Shown here piece after piece: positions 1 to 5,414 of a stretch of 5,414 nt of DNA. The notes under the pieces are model-generated. The model searched no databases. It saw only the letters and a list, made by a program, of their open reading frames with translations, and was not told where the DNA came from. Position 1 is the first letter of the stretch; each line of letters opens with the position of its first letter. The DNA comes from Promethearchaeota archaeon. GTDB taxonomy: Archaea > Asgardarchaeota > Lokiarchaeia > Sigynarchaeales > SOKP01. Location of the stretch: NCBI GenBank assembly GCA_030620005.1, contig JAUXAJ010000317.1, positions 1 through 5,414 on the forward strand, read 5' to 3'. The translations under genes were made by a program, and so were the position numbers.

Positions 1-114
1 ATAAATCTTTTAATTGTTCGAAGGGAACATGATGAATGATTTGTAGTGATAACATGGAGATAATACAAGTGGAAAACTTTATGAAATGATGTGATATGTA
101 GATATATAAGATAG

Positions 115-258
115 AAAAAATTTAATTCAAAATACTCTATACCCAAAAATCTACAATTTCTAATTAAAAACAATTCTCTTTCAAAATTAGCTGAAAATTT
201 AAATGTGGGTAGAAATACACTAAGACGTTTATGTTATGAGTGGGATGTTGAAATTTAA
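115..258 (+). pseudogene. Possible remnant of a helix-turn-helix DNA-binding protein
   Basis: The frame is open from just after a TAG at 112-114 to a TAA at 256-258 (47 codons) and has no ATG, GTG or TTG start. Its last part reads LAENLNVGRNTLRRLCYEWDV, written here in two overlapping pieces: LAENLNVGRNTLRR and RNTLRRLCYEWDV. This has the spacing of a Fis-like or resolvase-like helix-turn-helix: helix, turn at N-V-G, and recognition helix RNTLRRL. Such a motif normally lies near the C-terminus of a longer regulator or recombinase. The upstream frame has stops at once, so this looks like the 3' relic of a decayed gene. A chance resemblance in AT-rich DNA cannot be excluded. Confidence 0.3.
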
Positions 259-296
259 AATTTAAAAAATTTTAATAGTATGGATTTCAAATAAAA

Positions 297-310
297 TTAT
301 TTATAATAAC
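297..310 (+). promoter_or_regulatory. Probable TATA box of the aIF2-gamma gene
   Basis: TTTATAAT at 300-307 resembles the archaeal TATA box and is preceded by an A-rich stretch (291-296) where a BRE would lie. Its centre is about 22 bases upstream of the ATG at 326, so transcription would begin at or very near the start codon. No Shine-Dalgarno-like sequence precedes the ATG. Both points agree with a leaderless mRNA. Confidence 0.5.
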
Positions 311-325
311 GAATAATAAAATATT

Positions 326-1864
326 ATGGATTATAAATTAGAAAATATTATTGGTATTGGAAAAACTACCGCTGAAAAAATGAAGTCTATGGGGATAGAC
401 ACTGTTCAAAAGTTGGCGTCTTTAAAACCCGATGATTTACTTAAATTAAAAATTAAAGGTATAGGGAAAGCTACAGCTGAAAAATATATTAATAGTGCTA
501 AAGAAACGCTAAAGGTAAATAAAAAGAAAAAAAATCATATTATAGAACGCAGAAAAAGCAGGAAAATCACTAAAGAAGAAAGAACAAGACAAGCGGAGTG
601 CAATATCGGTCTGGTTGGCCATGTTGATCACGGTATGATAATGTCGTTTCGGCATTTCTCCGGATAGACCACTCTCGTAAAAGCACTTACTGGAGACTGG
701 ACAGATCGATTCAAGAGAGAACAAGAACAAGGTATTTCTATTAAGTTAGGTTATTCTAATGCTACTCTTCTTTATTGTCCCTCGTGCGACAGCTACTTAA
801 CAGCGTACATGGCTGAACAAGAGAGGAAAAAAGGGGAACCACGATTAACGTGTTCAAAATGTAAGGGAAATTTGGATTTTTTAAGAAATATCTCTTTCGT
901 TGACGCTCCGGGTCACGAAATTTTAATGGCAACAATGTTAAGTGGAGCTTCTTTAATGGATGGTGCCTGCTTGCTAATTGCTGCCGATGAAAAATGTCCT
1001 CAACCACAAACAAGAGAGCATTTAGCAGCTTTAGATATTGCCGGAATTAATAGAATTATTATCATTCAAAATAAAATAGATGCTGTTTCAAAAGACCAAG
1101 CTCTGATAAATTACAATCAAATACTAGATTTTATAAAAGGAACAGTAGCGGAAAATGCCCCGATAATTCCCATTTCAGCGGTTTTTGGGGCAAACTTAGA
1201 ACTTATAGTAAGTGCTTTTGAAGATATAATACCTACACAAAAATTAAACGTGGACGAAGAATTTCAATTTTTAATAGCAAGGTCTTTTGATATCAATCTT
1301 CCTGGAACTGAAATAGAAGACTTAAGAGGCGGAGTTATTGGAGGGTCAGTGTTAAAAGGAAAGATCAAAATTGGTGATCAGATTGAAATTAGACCAGGTC
1401 TTCGAGTTAAAGACATATACACGCCAATTAAGTCTACGGTTATAAGTATTAGCCAAGGAAAAAATCATTTTAACGAAACTAAACCAGGAGGTCTTATAGG
1501 TTTAGGTACAAAACTAGATCCCATTTTGACTAAAGGAGATTCCTTAATTGGAAATTTAGTTGGAAAATCAGATACTTTACCAGATGTTCTTTCTCAAGTC
1601 GAATTAAAAGTTAATCTATTGAACCGCGTCATAGGTTCTGAGAATCAAATAAAAGTTGAGAGCCTTAAACACAACGAAAAGCTGTTAATTGTCGTTGGTA
1701 CCGAAAAAACAGCCGGAGTCGTGTCAAAAATCTTAAAAAATACTTTTATTATTAATTTAACCCCCCCGATATGCCCTCCAGAGAATCTTATTTTTGCAAT
1801 ATCAAGAATCATTAACAGGCGTTATAGATTGATAGGGTACGGACATTTAGTAAACCATAAATAA
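326..1864 (+). CDS. eif2g: Translation initiation factor 2 subunit gamma (aIF2-gamma), HhH-fused, interrupted by a 30-nt putative intron
   Basis: This is the GTPase subunit of aIF2, which in complex with GTP carries initiator Met-tRNA to the small ribosomal subunit. Joining 326-635 to 666-1864 gives 502 residues. Residues 1-62 hold two helix-hairpin-helix motifs (IIGIGKTTAEKM and IKGIGKATAEKYI), followed by a Lys/Arg-rich linker (64-90). The GTPase domain has P-loop GHVDHGKTT (98-106), switch I GISIKLGYS (126-134), a CX2C...CX2C zinc knuckle (C141, C144, C166, C169), DAPGHE (183-188), NKID (239-242) and ISA (273-275). Domains II and III are typical, with ARSFDINLPGT, GGVIGGSVLKGK and a C-terminal RLIGYGHL. 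Residues 92-502 match the usual length of about 410; the first ~90 are extra. No later Met or GTG/TTG start precedes the P-loop, so the HhH part belongs to this frame. Unspliced, the frame stops at TAG 665-667. The family call is certain; the spliced reading is inferred. Confidence 0.93.
623..673 (+). other. Relaxed bulge-helix-bulge RNA fold around the aIF2-gamma insertion
   Basis: Proposed pairing from outside in: an imperfect outer helix (C629-G667, U628-A668, mismatch, G626-C670, U625-A671). Next is a central helix C631-G662, G632-C661, G633-C660, with an A630/G663 mismatch filling the usual fourth pair. A 3-nt bulge U634-A635-U636 lies on the 5' strand and a 3-nt bulge A664-U665-A666 on the 3' strand. 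The inner helix is A640-G646 with C650-U656, with weaker pairing just outside it. The archaeal splicing endonuclease cuts a 3-nt bulge after its second base. That predicts cuts 635^636 and 665^666, exactly the junctions needed to restore the protein. The three-pair central helix and weak outer helix make it a relaxed BHB. Confidence 0.6.
636..665 (+). other. Putative 30-nt archaeal BHB intron in the P-loop lysine codon of aIF2-gamma
   Basis: The frame is normal up to GHVDHG (G codon 632-634) and normal again from TTLVKAL (668 onward). Between them lie 33 bases instead of one Lys codon, ending in an in-frame TAG (665-667). Deleting 636-665 joins A635 to AG at 666-667 and gives AAG, the invariant P-loop Lys104. 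No other excision I tried restores Gly-Lys-Thr-Thr. The insert is about 43% G+C, above its surroundings. It folds into a 7-bp hairpin (640-646 with 650-656, UUU loop). The 30-base length keeps the frame, but the stop makes removal necessary. Excision by the archaeal tRNA-splicing endonuclease is inferred. Confidence 0.68.
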
Positions 1865-1872
1865 TCACATCT

Positions 1873-2199
1873 CTAAGAAGAATAAGAAAGAAAAACCTCT
1901 CGTATCTTTCCTTTTATTAGCTTTAAGGATGAATCTACTTGGTGCAATGTTTTACTTAGCATGGTAATTATTTTTTCTTCGTCATTTAAGTTTTTATTCC
2001 TTGTAATATTTTGCTCCGTCTCGTATAATACCAAAGTTTCTCCTGCCATGGCAAGAAAATGTAAAACAACTTCAATTTTCGCTTCGCTAGATAAATATGA
2101 GCTTGTCTTTTCTTTAAACTCGTAAAAAATTTCGTTCAGGATTCGTCTGTCTAAAAAAGCGATGAAATCTTCAATGTTGTCTATAAAAATAACTATCAA
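1873..2199 (-). CDS. Small helical protein of unknown function
   Basis: I do not recognise this 108-residue protein. It is predicted to be mostly helical, with alternating charged and hydrophobic segments (for example RRILNEIFYEFKEKTSSYL and KTLHQVDSSLKLIKGKIREV), and has no signal peptide, membrane span or Cys. It starts with TTG (2199-2197). The frame has no ATG upstream before a TAA, and GTGAT at 2207-2203, which matches part of the archaeal anti-16S sequence, stands 3 bases before the TTG. It follows the 612-residue membrane-protein gene by 46 bases on the same strand, so the two are probably co-transcribed. It ends in TAG 8 bases from the convergent aIF2-gamma stop. Coding status is likely but not proven. 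Confidence 0.6.
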   Translation of the reverse strand: MIVIFIDNIEDFIAFLDRRILNEIFYEFKEKTSSYLSSEAKIEVVLHFLAMAGETLVLYETEQNITRNKNLNDEEKIITMLSKTLHQVDSSLKLIKGKIREVFLSYSS

Positions 2200-2202
2200 T
2201 TT

Positions 2203-2207
2203 ATCAC
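2203..2207 (-). promoter_or_regulatory. Shine-Dalgarno-like GTGAT supporting a TTG start
   Basis: On the minus strand GTGAT lies 3 bases upstream of the TTG start of the 108-residue gene. It matches the 3' part of GGAGGTGAT, the complement of the usual archaeal 16S rRNA tail. It is the only such motif I noticed in front of a start codon here. That fits an internal operon gene needing its own ribosome site while the first genes are leaderless. Confidence 0.4.
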
Positions 2208-2245
2208 GTTGCTTTCTGTTATTTTGATATTAACCTTGATTTTGG

Positions 2246-4084
2246 TTATAGTTTTTTCTTTTTAGTTTTATCTGACTTTTTCTTGTCAATTTTTCTTTCT
2301 TGCTTTTTCACGAGTCCCTTCTTTTTTTTTTCCGCAATAATTTTTTCCTTATTGAATGAATGGTACATCCAGAATCCGAACCCAAAAAAAGTACAGTTAA
2401 TTAAGCTAAAAATTATTATCCAAAGAGGGAAGTGTAGAAAGGTGGTTACAACGTAATTTATTTCTCTATAGGCGCTAACAGAGCTCTCCATTACTAGTTC
2501 ATTATTTTGATAAAATTTTAAAGTATAATTACCATTAGGGACGTTTTCTAACAAAAATTCTCCATTTGTATCGGTAATAACTGGGGCCATTGGCTGAGAT
2601 TGGTTTTTAGAAATATAAGTTCCGTAGACAATACCATAATAATTTACTTCAAGACTCAAGCCCGATATTGGCATGTGAATATTATCAGTAACAATTACCC
2701 TCAAATCTTCAGAAGCTTCGTACTTAATACTAAAGGGGCAAATCTCGCCCTTTATCATGAATGGCATTTGAATTCTCAAACCTTTTTTTTTTACGATATT
2801 TTCGGTAAAAACTAAGCTATCTTCTATTTCTTCTTCAAACTCAGAAACATTCGCGTCAAAATATGTAAATCTTCTTTCAAAACATGACGAATTTCCAACA
2901 GTTTGGTCAGTCGTTATAGTAGCTTCAAAGAAACTAACGTATTTTAGAACAATATGAGTTGGACCCGAAATTATTGTTGGAAAATAGATCCTCTCGCGTA
3001 TATTTCGCTGCTCCACAAGCCTATCAATGGCCCATGTATCTGAAACGGGATCAATAAACTTCATTGTAAAATCTGCAGTAAAATCCACGGAAAATAAACT
3101 ATGATTTGCCGAGAATTTAATGTTCACGGATTTATCTGAGCTCAAGAATTTTTTTGTATCTTCTTCGTCGTAATCCTTATCGTTTAATGTTAATGTATGA
3201 TTGTTCAACGAATTCTTATCGGGCAAGTTAATTTTTAAACTAATATCGAGGTCTTCTGCACCGATTTTACTGCTAATAGAAGACCCGTCAAATTTTTTTC
3301 CTGATATTATAAACCTATAGTTGAATTGTGCTATAATAGGTTGATCTTGACTGTAATACAATAAATCTTCGTCAGTAGATTGAGTAAGTTGCCAATTGTT
3401 AATGGTTAAGTTGTATTTCCAGATTAAATGCATTGTAAAATTGTGCGCGTCCTTGGATTTGAAAAAATCTAAAAAATTAAACCTCAAAAAATTATTCTCG
3501 TCAATAGAATAATTTCCATCCTGCACATTTACTACTGTTGATGATTCATTCTGAACTTGTAAGCGAATTAAATAACAAGGGTATAATCGAGGTCCATAAA
3601 TTAAGTAGCCTTCAAGGTTTTTAATGGATGTATTATATTTAACATCAATTGTTTCGTTTAATTCAATGATTAAATTATTTGATGCCTCAATATTTTCATT
3701 TAAATTATCTGATTGTGCAGTTTCTAATGTTCTTATAAACTTTAAATTTAAAGAACTCATGTTTAAAGCATCTGATGAAATATCCGAATCATAATTTTTA
3801 TATTCCGGGTTTTCAGAGAAATTGTAGAATCCAACCCAATCGTTCAGTTTAAGAAAATTAATATTAGTTATTTCGATGTTTCCAAGCCCATGTTCTTCAT
3901 CATCAATAATAGGAGTATAATCGTCCTTCGAGAATCCTTGAATCTTGGGGTTGTTATTACCGTGAAATTCGTTATAGTTAGAATTTGAATATGCTTGAGC
4001 GTTAATTATTAATAAAGGAACTATGATAATTACGAAAATTAGAATTAGAATTAGAACTGGTGTGGTGGTTTTTTTAATTTCCAT
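2246..4084 (-). CDS. Secreted/membrane-anchored protein with signal sequence, sequon-rich ectodomain, C-terminal beta-sandwich domain and Lys-rich cytoplasmic tail
   Basis: The 612-residue product is a type I membrane protein by layout. Residues 1-31 form a signal sequence: MEIKK, a long Leu/Ile core (about 10-28), then NAQA as a plausible cleavage site. Residues ~32-548 are extracytoplasmic, with 14 N-X-S/T sequons (for example NFS, NMS, NES, NYT), so heavy N-glycosylation is likely. Residues ~462-540 resemble a carboxypeptidase-regulatory-like/transthyretin-type sandwich: V-T-D...P-I-S-G-L, then TDTNGEFLLENVPNGNYTLKF, where the G-x-F...V-P-x-G-x-Y-T-L pattern is diagnostic. One membrane span follows (about 550-574), then a 38-residue tail with 17 lysines. 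The large N-terminal ectodomain is not recognised. It is probably the first gene of a two-gene unit with the 108-residue protein. The ATG at 4084 sits inside a tandem duplication, so the exact start deserves care. Ligand and function are unknown. Confidence 0.85.
   Translation of the reverse strand: MEIKKTTTPVLILILIFVIIIVPLLIINAQAYSNSNYNEFHGNNNPKIQGFSKDDYTPIIDDEEHGLGNIEITNINFLKLNDWVGFYNFSENPEYKNYDSDISSDALNMSSLNLKFIRTLETAQSDNLNENIEASNNLIIELNETIDVKYNTSIKNLEGYLIYGPRLYPCYLIRLQVQNESSTVVNVQDGNYSIDENNFLRFNFLDFFKSKDAHNFTMHLIWKYNLTINNWQLTQSTDEDLLYYSQDQPIIAQFNYRFIISGKKFDGSSISSKIGAEDLDISLKINLPDKNSLNNHTLTLNDKDYDEEDTKKFLSSDKSVNIKFSANHSLFSVDFTADFTMKFIDPVSDTWAIDRLVEQRNIRERIYFPTIISGPTHIVLKYVSFFEATITTDQTVGNSSCFERRFTYFDANVSEFEEEIEDSLVFTENIVKKKGLRIQMPFMIKGEICPFSIKYEASEDLRVIVTDNIHMPISGLSLEVNYYGIVYGTYISKNQSQPMAPVITDTNGEFLLENVPNGNYTLKFYQNNELVMESSVSAYREINYVVTTFLHFPLWIIIFSLINCTFFGFGFWMYHSFNKEKIIAEKKKKGLVKKQERKIDKKKSDKTKKKKL
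4039..4056. repeat. Hexamer microrepeat (TTAGAA)x3 in the signal-peptide codons
   Basis: Three perfect TTAGAA units lie end to end. On the minus strand they read CTAATT repeats or their frame-shifted equivalent, and encode the Leu-Ile run in the hydrophobic core of the signal sequence. Gain or loss of a hexamer would lengthen or shorten this core by two residues without shifting the frame. Confidence 0.7.
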
Positions 4085-4120
4085 ATTAGAACTGGTATGG
4101 TGTTTTTTTTAATTTCCAAA
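4051..4120. repeat. 35-bp tandem duplication spanning the start of the membrane-protein gene
   Basis: Units 4051-4085 and 4086-4120 are identical at 32 of 35 positions. The first covers the beginning of the minus-strand gene; the second lies just upstream. In the gene copy the minus strand reads ATGGAAATTAAA; the upstream copy has TTGGAAATTAAA, so the start codon is changed. As 35 is not a multiple of three, the upstream copy is out of frame with the gene. Started at its TTG, it would give a 22-codon frame ending at TAA within the gene. Confidence 0.85.
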
Positions 4121-4240
4121 ATTAAGGAAAATTAAATAATTTTTCTGAAGTCATAATATCAATGTTATTTTTTTTTCAGAAAATTAATGAAGTTTATTTA
4201 ATATTTAATAAATAAAATATTTTTAAATTTTATTTACAAA
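4085..4240. promoter_or_regulatory. Divergent intergenic region with promoters for both flanking genes
   Basis: This 156-base, very AT-rich stretch separates the minus-strand membrane-protein gene from the plus-strand nuclease gene and must hold both promoters. Toward the minus strand, TTATTTAATTTT (about 4128-4141) is TATA-like but lies some 45-55 bases from the ATG. Toward the plus strand, TTTTAAAT (4221-4228) and an AT-rich run at 4196-4210 are candidates. Neither gene has a clear Shine-Dalgarno sequence, which suggests leaderless or very short leaders. Confidence 0.4.
4141..4183. repeat. 9-bp inverted repeat in the divergent intergenic region
   Basis: TTTTCTGAA (4141-4149) and TTCAGAAAA (4175-4183) are perfect reverse complements separated by 25 bases. 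Two more pairs form outside if one T is bulged. The position between divergent genes would suit an operator for a dimeric regulator, but in DNA this AT-rich a chance match is quite possible. Confidence 0.35.
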
Positions 4241-5414
4241 ATGAAAATAATGGCCAAAAAACCAGTTCGTACAAAATTTTTAAACGATCTTAACGCTAGC
4301 GTGGATAATTTTGTTGATAATGCGTACAATCAAGTAATTACCATTTCCCATAACGATGCTGATGGAATAAGTAGTCTACATATTATCATGAATTTGTTGC
4401 ACAAATTGAACATGAATTATGACTATTTTATATATAATAGATCAGTATCATGGGCGAATTATTTGAGTGGGATTTTATCAAAAAAGCAAACGGACTCAAC
4501 AGCCTATATTTTTACTGATGTAGGTTCTAATCTTTCTGAACTAATTCCAATCGTAAATAAAAGAAAAGAAAACTTTTTTATTCTTGATCATCATGAGATA
4601 GAAGGCGAAATTGGTGATTATGAACTTCCTGAAAATTTATTTTTTGTTAATCCAACGGTACATGGTTATGACGGCTTGGATCACATAGCTGGAGCAACAA
4701 TAGCGTACATGTTTGCAAAACGTATCAAACCCTCGGTATTAAAACAAGGATGGTTAACTCTTATTGGAATTGCGGGTGATACCCTAACATCCATGGATAA
4801 ACTCAAATCCTTCAATAAAGAAATATATCAGGAACTACTGTGTGAAGAAATTTTTAAAGAGAAAGAAGGGTTAATTTTGTATGGAAGCATGTACGATTCA
4901 ATAAAAAACGGTTTAAAGTTTAGCATATTACCGTTTATTAAAGGATTTGGTGGTGAAAGCGACCAGAAGATCAAGACCATCTTAAATAACCTACAAATTG
5001 ATCCAAATAAAAAAATAGTTGATTTGAATGATTCAGAAATTCAAAAAATTCAAGAGTACTTAAATCTAAATATTCGAGGCAATTACGCGCTGTTACCTCA
5101 AAAACAAGGCGTTTTAAAATTCATATTTGAACACGCCCTTTTATTGAATATTTTATGTTTTAAAAACATTAGTGCCGCGATTTCAATTATTCAATTAAAA
5201 ACAATAACCCGCTACGCTAAACGGATGTACTTTGAATATATTAATAATTTAACTCAAAATCTAAAGACTCTTTCAAGTGTTTTGCCTCGTTTCGAAACAG
5301 AAAAAGCCATTTTCATTGAAGTAATGGGAAAAATTCCTCCCAGCAATTGGTCTGATACCGCGAGTTTTAGCTCGGTAAATGGACTTCTCAATACTAGTAA
5401 ATTGTTATTGCTTG
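4241..5414 (+). CDS. DHH-family phosphoesterase, archaeal RecJ/GAN-like nuclease (3' end outside window)
   Basis: The frame runs open to the window edge, giving 391 complete codons. The DHH catalytic motifs are all present: SHNDADG (36-42), D93 in FTDVGS, the signature LDHH (115-118), NPTVHGYDG (137-145) followed by AGATIAYMFA, and GIAGDT (176-181). These Asp and His residues bind the catalytic metals in RecJ-type exonucleases. In Archaea, proteins of this type include GAN, a 5'-3' exonuclease bound to GINS in the replication complex, and other RecJ homologues; which subtype this is cannot be settled here. The C-terminal DHHA1-type domain is presumably cut off or only begun. An alternative in-frame start is ATG 4250 (MAKKPVRT), which fits a leaderless start about 25 bases from TTTTAAAT. 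No Shine-Dalgarno motif precedes either ATG. Confidence 0.85.
   Translation, partial: MKIMAKKPVRTKFLNDLNASVDNFVDNAYNQVITISHNDADGISSLHIIMNLLHKLNMNYDYFIYNRSVSWANYLSGILSKKQTDSTAYIFTDVGSNLSELIPIVNKRKENFFILDHHEIEGEIGDYELPENLFFVNPTVHGYDGLDHIAGATIAYMFAKRIKPSVLKQGWLTLIGIAGDTLTSMDKLKSFNKEIYQELLCEEIFKEKEGLILYGSMYDSIKNGLKFSILPFIKGFGGESDQKIKTILNNLQIDPNKKIVDLNDSEIQKIQEYLNLNIRGNYALLPQKQGVLKFIFEHALLLNILCFKNISAAISIIQLKTITRYAKRMYFEYINNLTQNLKTLSSVLPRFETEKAIFIEVMGKIPPSNWSDTASFSSVNGLLNTSKLLLL

Larger units (their letters stand above)
1..325. other. AT-rich leader region upstream of aIF2-gamma
   Basis: No intact gene is visible in this stretch. Short open stretches occur in several frames (for example a 17-codon frame from an ATG at 36) but none resembles a known protein. 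The region holds a probable helix-turn-helix remnant (115-258), then a very AT-rich block with imperfect AAATTT/TTTAAA repeats (about 249-275), then a TATA-like promoter (297-310). An in-frame TAA at 317-319 closes the aIF2-gamma frame upstream, so that gene cannot start earlier than 326. Confidence 0.6.

Noticed and set aside
633..667. A spliceosomal-type GT...AG intron in aIF2-gamma, since the insert region starts with GTATG and ends with ATAG.
   Set aside because: Removing G633 to G667 leaves a single G before ACC, loses the Gly-Lys codons and shifts the frame. Only removal of 636-665 restores the P-loop.
665..667. Amber TAG read as pyrrolysine or another residue in place of P-loop Lys.
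   Set aside because: The ten extra residues before the TAG would still separate GHVDHG from TT and destroy the GxxxxGK[ST] loop. The neighbouring 108-residue gene also appears to use TAG as an ordinary stop.
632..667. Translational bypassing (ribosome hop) like phage T4 gene 60, with take-off at GGT 632-634 and landing at GGA 662-664.
   Set aside because: Landing at GGA puts TAG as the next codon, so translation would still stop. The hop does not restore Lys, whereas the splice model does.
632..670. Sequencing or assembly frameshift splitting aIF2-gamma into two genes.
   Set aside because: Both halves are in the same frame and 30 extra, structured, relatively GC-rich bases are present. A one- or two-base error cannot create this. 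A chimeric assembly insert remains possible and is listed as a refuting outcome.
509..730. Minus-strand open frame opposite the start of aIF2-gamma.
   Set aside because: It lies antisense to the HhH/P-loop coding region, has low-complexity Phe/Ser composition and no family resemblance.
762..1013. Minus-strand open frame opposite the aIF2-gamma GTPase domain.
   Set aside because: It is fully antisense to strongly conserved aIF2-gamma motifs (zinc knuckle, DAPGHE) and has no recognisable features.
809..1864. A separate gene starting at ATG 809 that encodes only the C-terminal part of aIF2-gamma.
   Set aside because: The same frame is open and matches aIF2-gamma from 668 onward (TTLVKALTG, switch I, first CX2C of the zinc knuckle). 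A start at 809 would lack the P-loop and half the zinc knuckle.
2318..2346. T-run as a transcription terminator.
   Set aside because: It is the complement of AAA codons for the Lys-rich tail of the minus-strand protein, so coding explains it.
2600..2815. Plus-strand open frame inside the membrane-protein gene.
   Set aside because: It is antisense to a well-supported ectodomain coding region and its translation shows no domain or composition typical of a real protein.

Overview
This is an AT-rich archaeal window. The clearest markers are a complete gene for the gamma subunit of translation initiation factor 2 (aIF2-gamma) and the 5' part of an archaeal RecJ/GAN-type DHH nuclease. Upstream regions are TATA-like with almost no Shine-Dalgarno sequences, as expected for leaderless archaeal transcripts. 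The base composition, the long sequon-rich single-span surface protein and its lysine-rich tail would suit an Asgard (Lokiarchaeia-like) genome. That lineage guess is inference; the sequence alone proves only Archaea.

Layout: bases 1-325 are AT-rich leader DNA with an apparent remnant of a helix-turn-helix reading frame (115-258) and a TATA-like promoter. Bases 326-1864 (+) encode aIF2-gamma, with two unusual properties: an N-terminal double helix-hairpin-helix module fused in frame, and a 30-base insertion (636-665) that splits the P-loop lysine codon and places an amber stop in the reading frame. Next, convergent and only 8 bases away, comes a two-gene minus-strand block: a large secreted or membrane-anchored protein (4084-2246), then a small helical protein of unknown function (2199-1873). 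A divergent intergenic region (4085-4240) holds a 35-base tandem duplication covering the start of the membrane-protein gene, and an inverted repeat. Bases 4241-5414 (+) carry the DHH nuclease, cut by the window edge.

The central observation is the aIF2-gamma insertion. Removing exactly bases 636-665 gives GGT-AAG-ACC-ACT, restoring the invariant Gly-Lys-Thr-Thr of the GTPase P-loop. The RNA around it can fold into a relaxed bulge-helix-bulge (BHB): bulges UAU and AUA sit on opposite strands, and cutting each after its second base predicts the same two junctions. This is best explained as a very short archaeal intron removed by the tRNA-splicing endonuclease and ligase, inside an essential translation factor. 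Without splicing, the message would give only a 113-residue HhH peptide ending in a broken P-loop.

The genes do not form one obvious pathway: translation initiation, a surface or secretory-membrane protein with a small partner, and DNA replication or repair.
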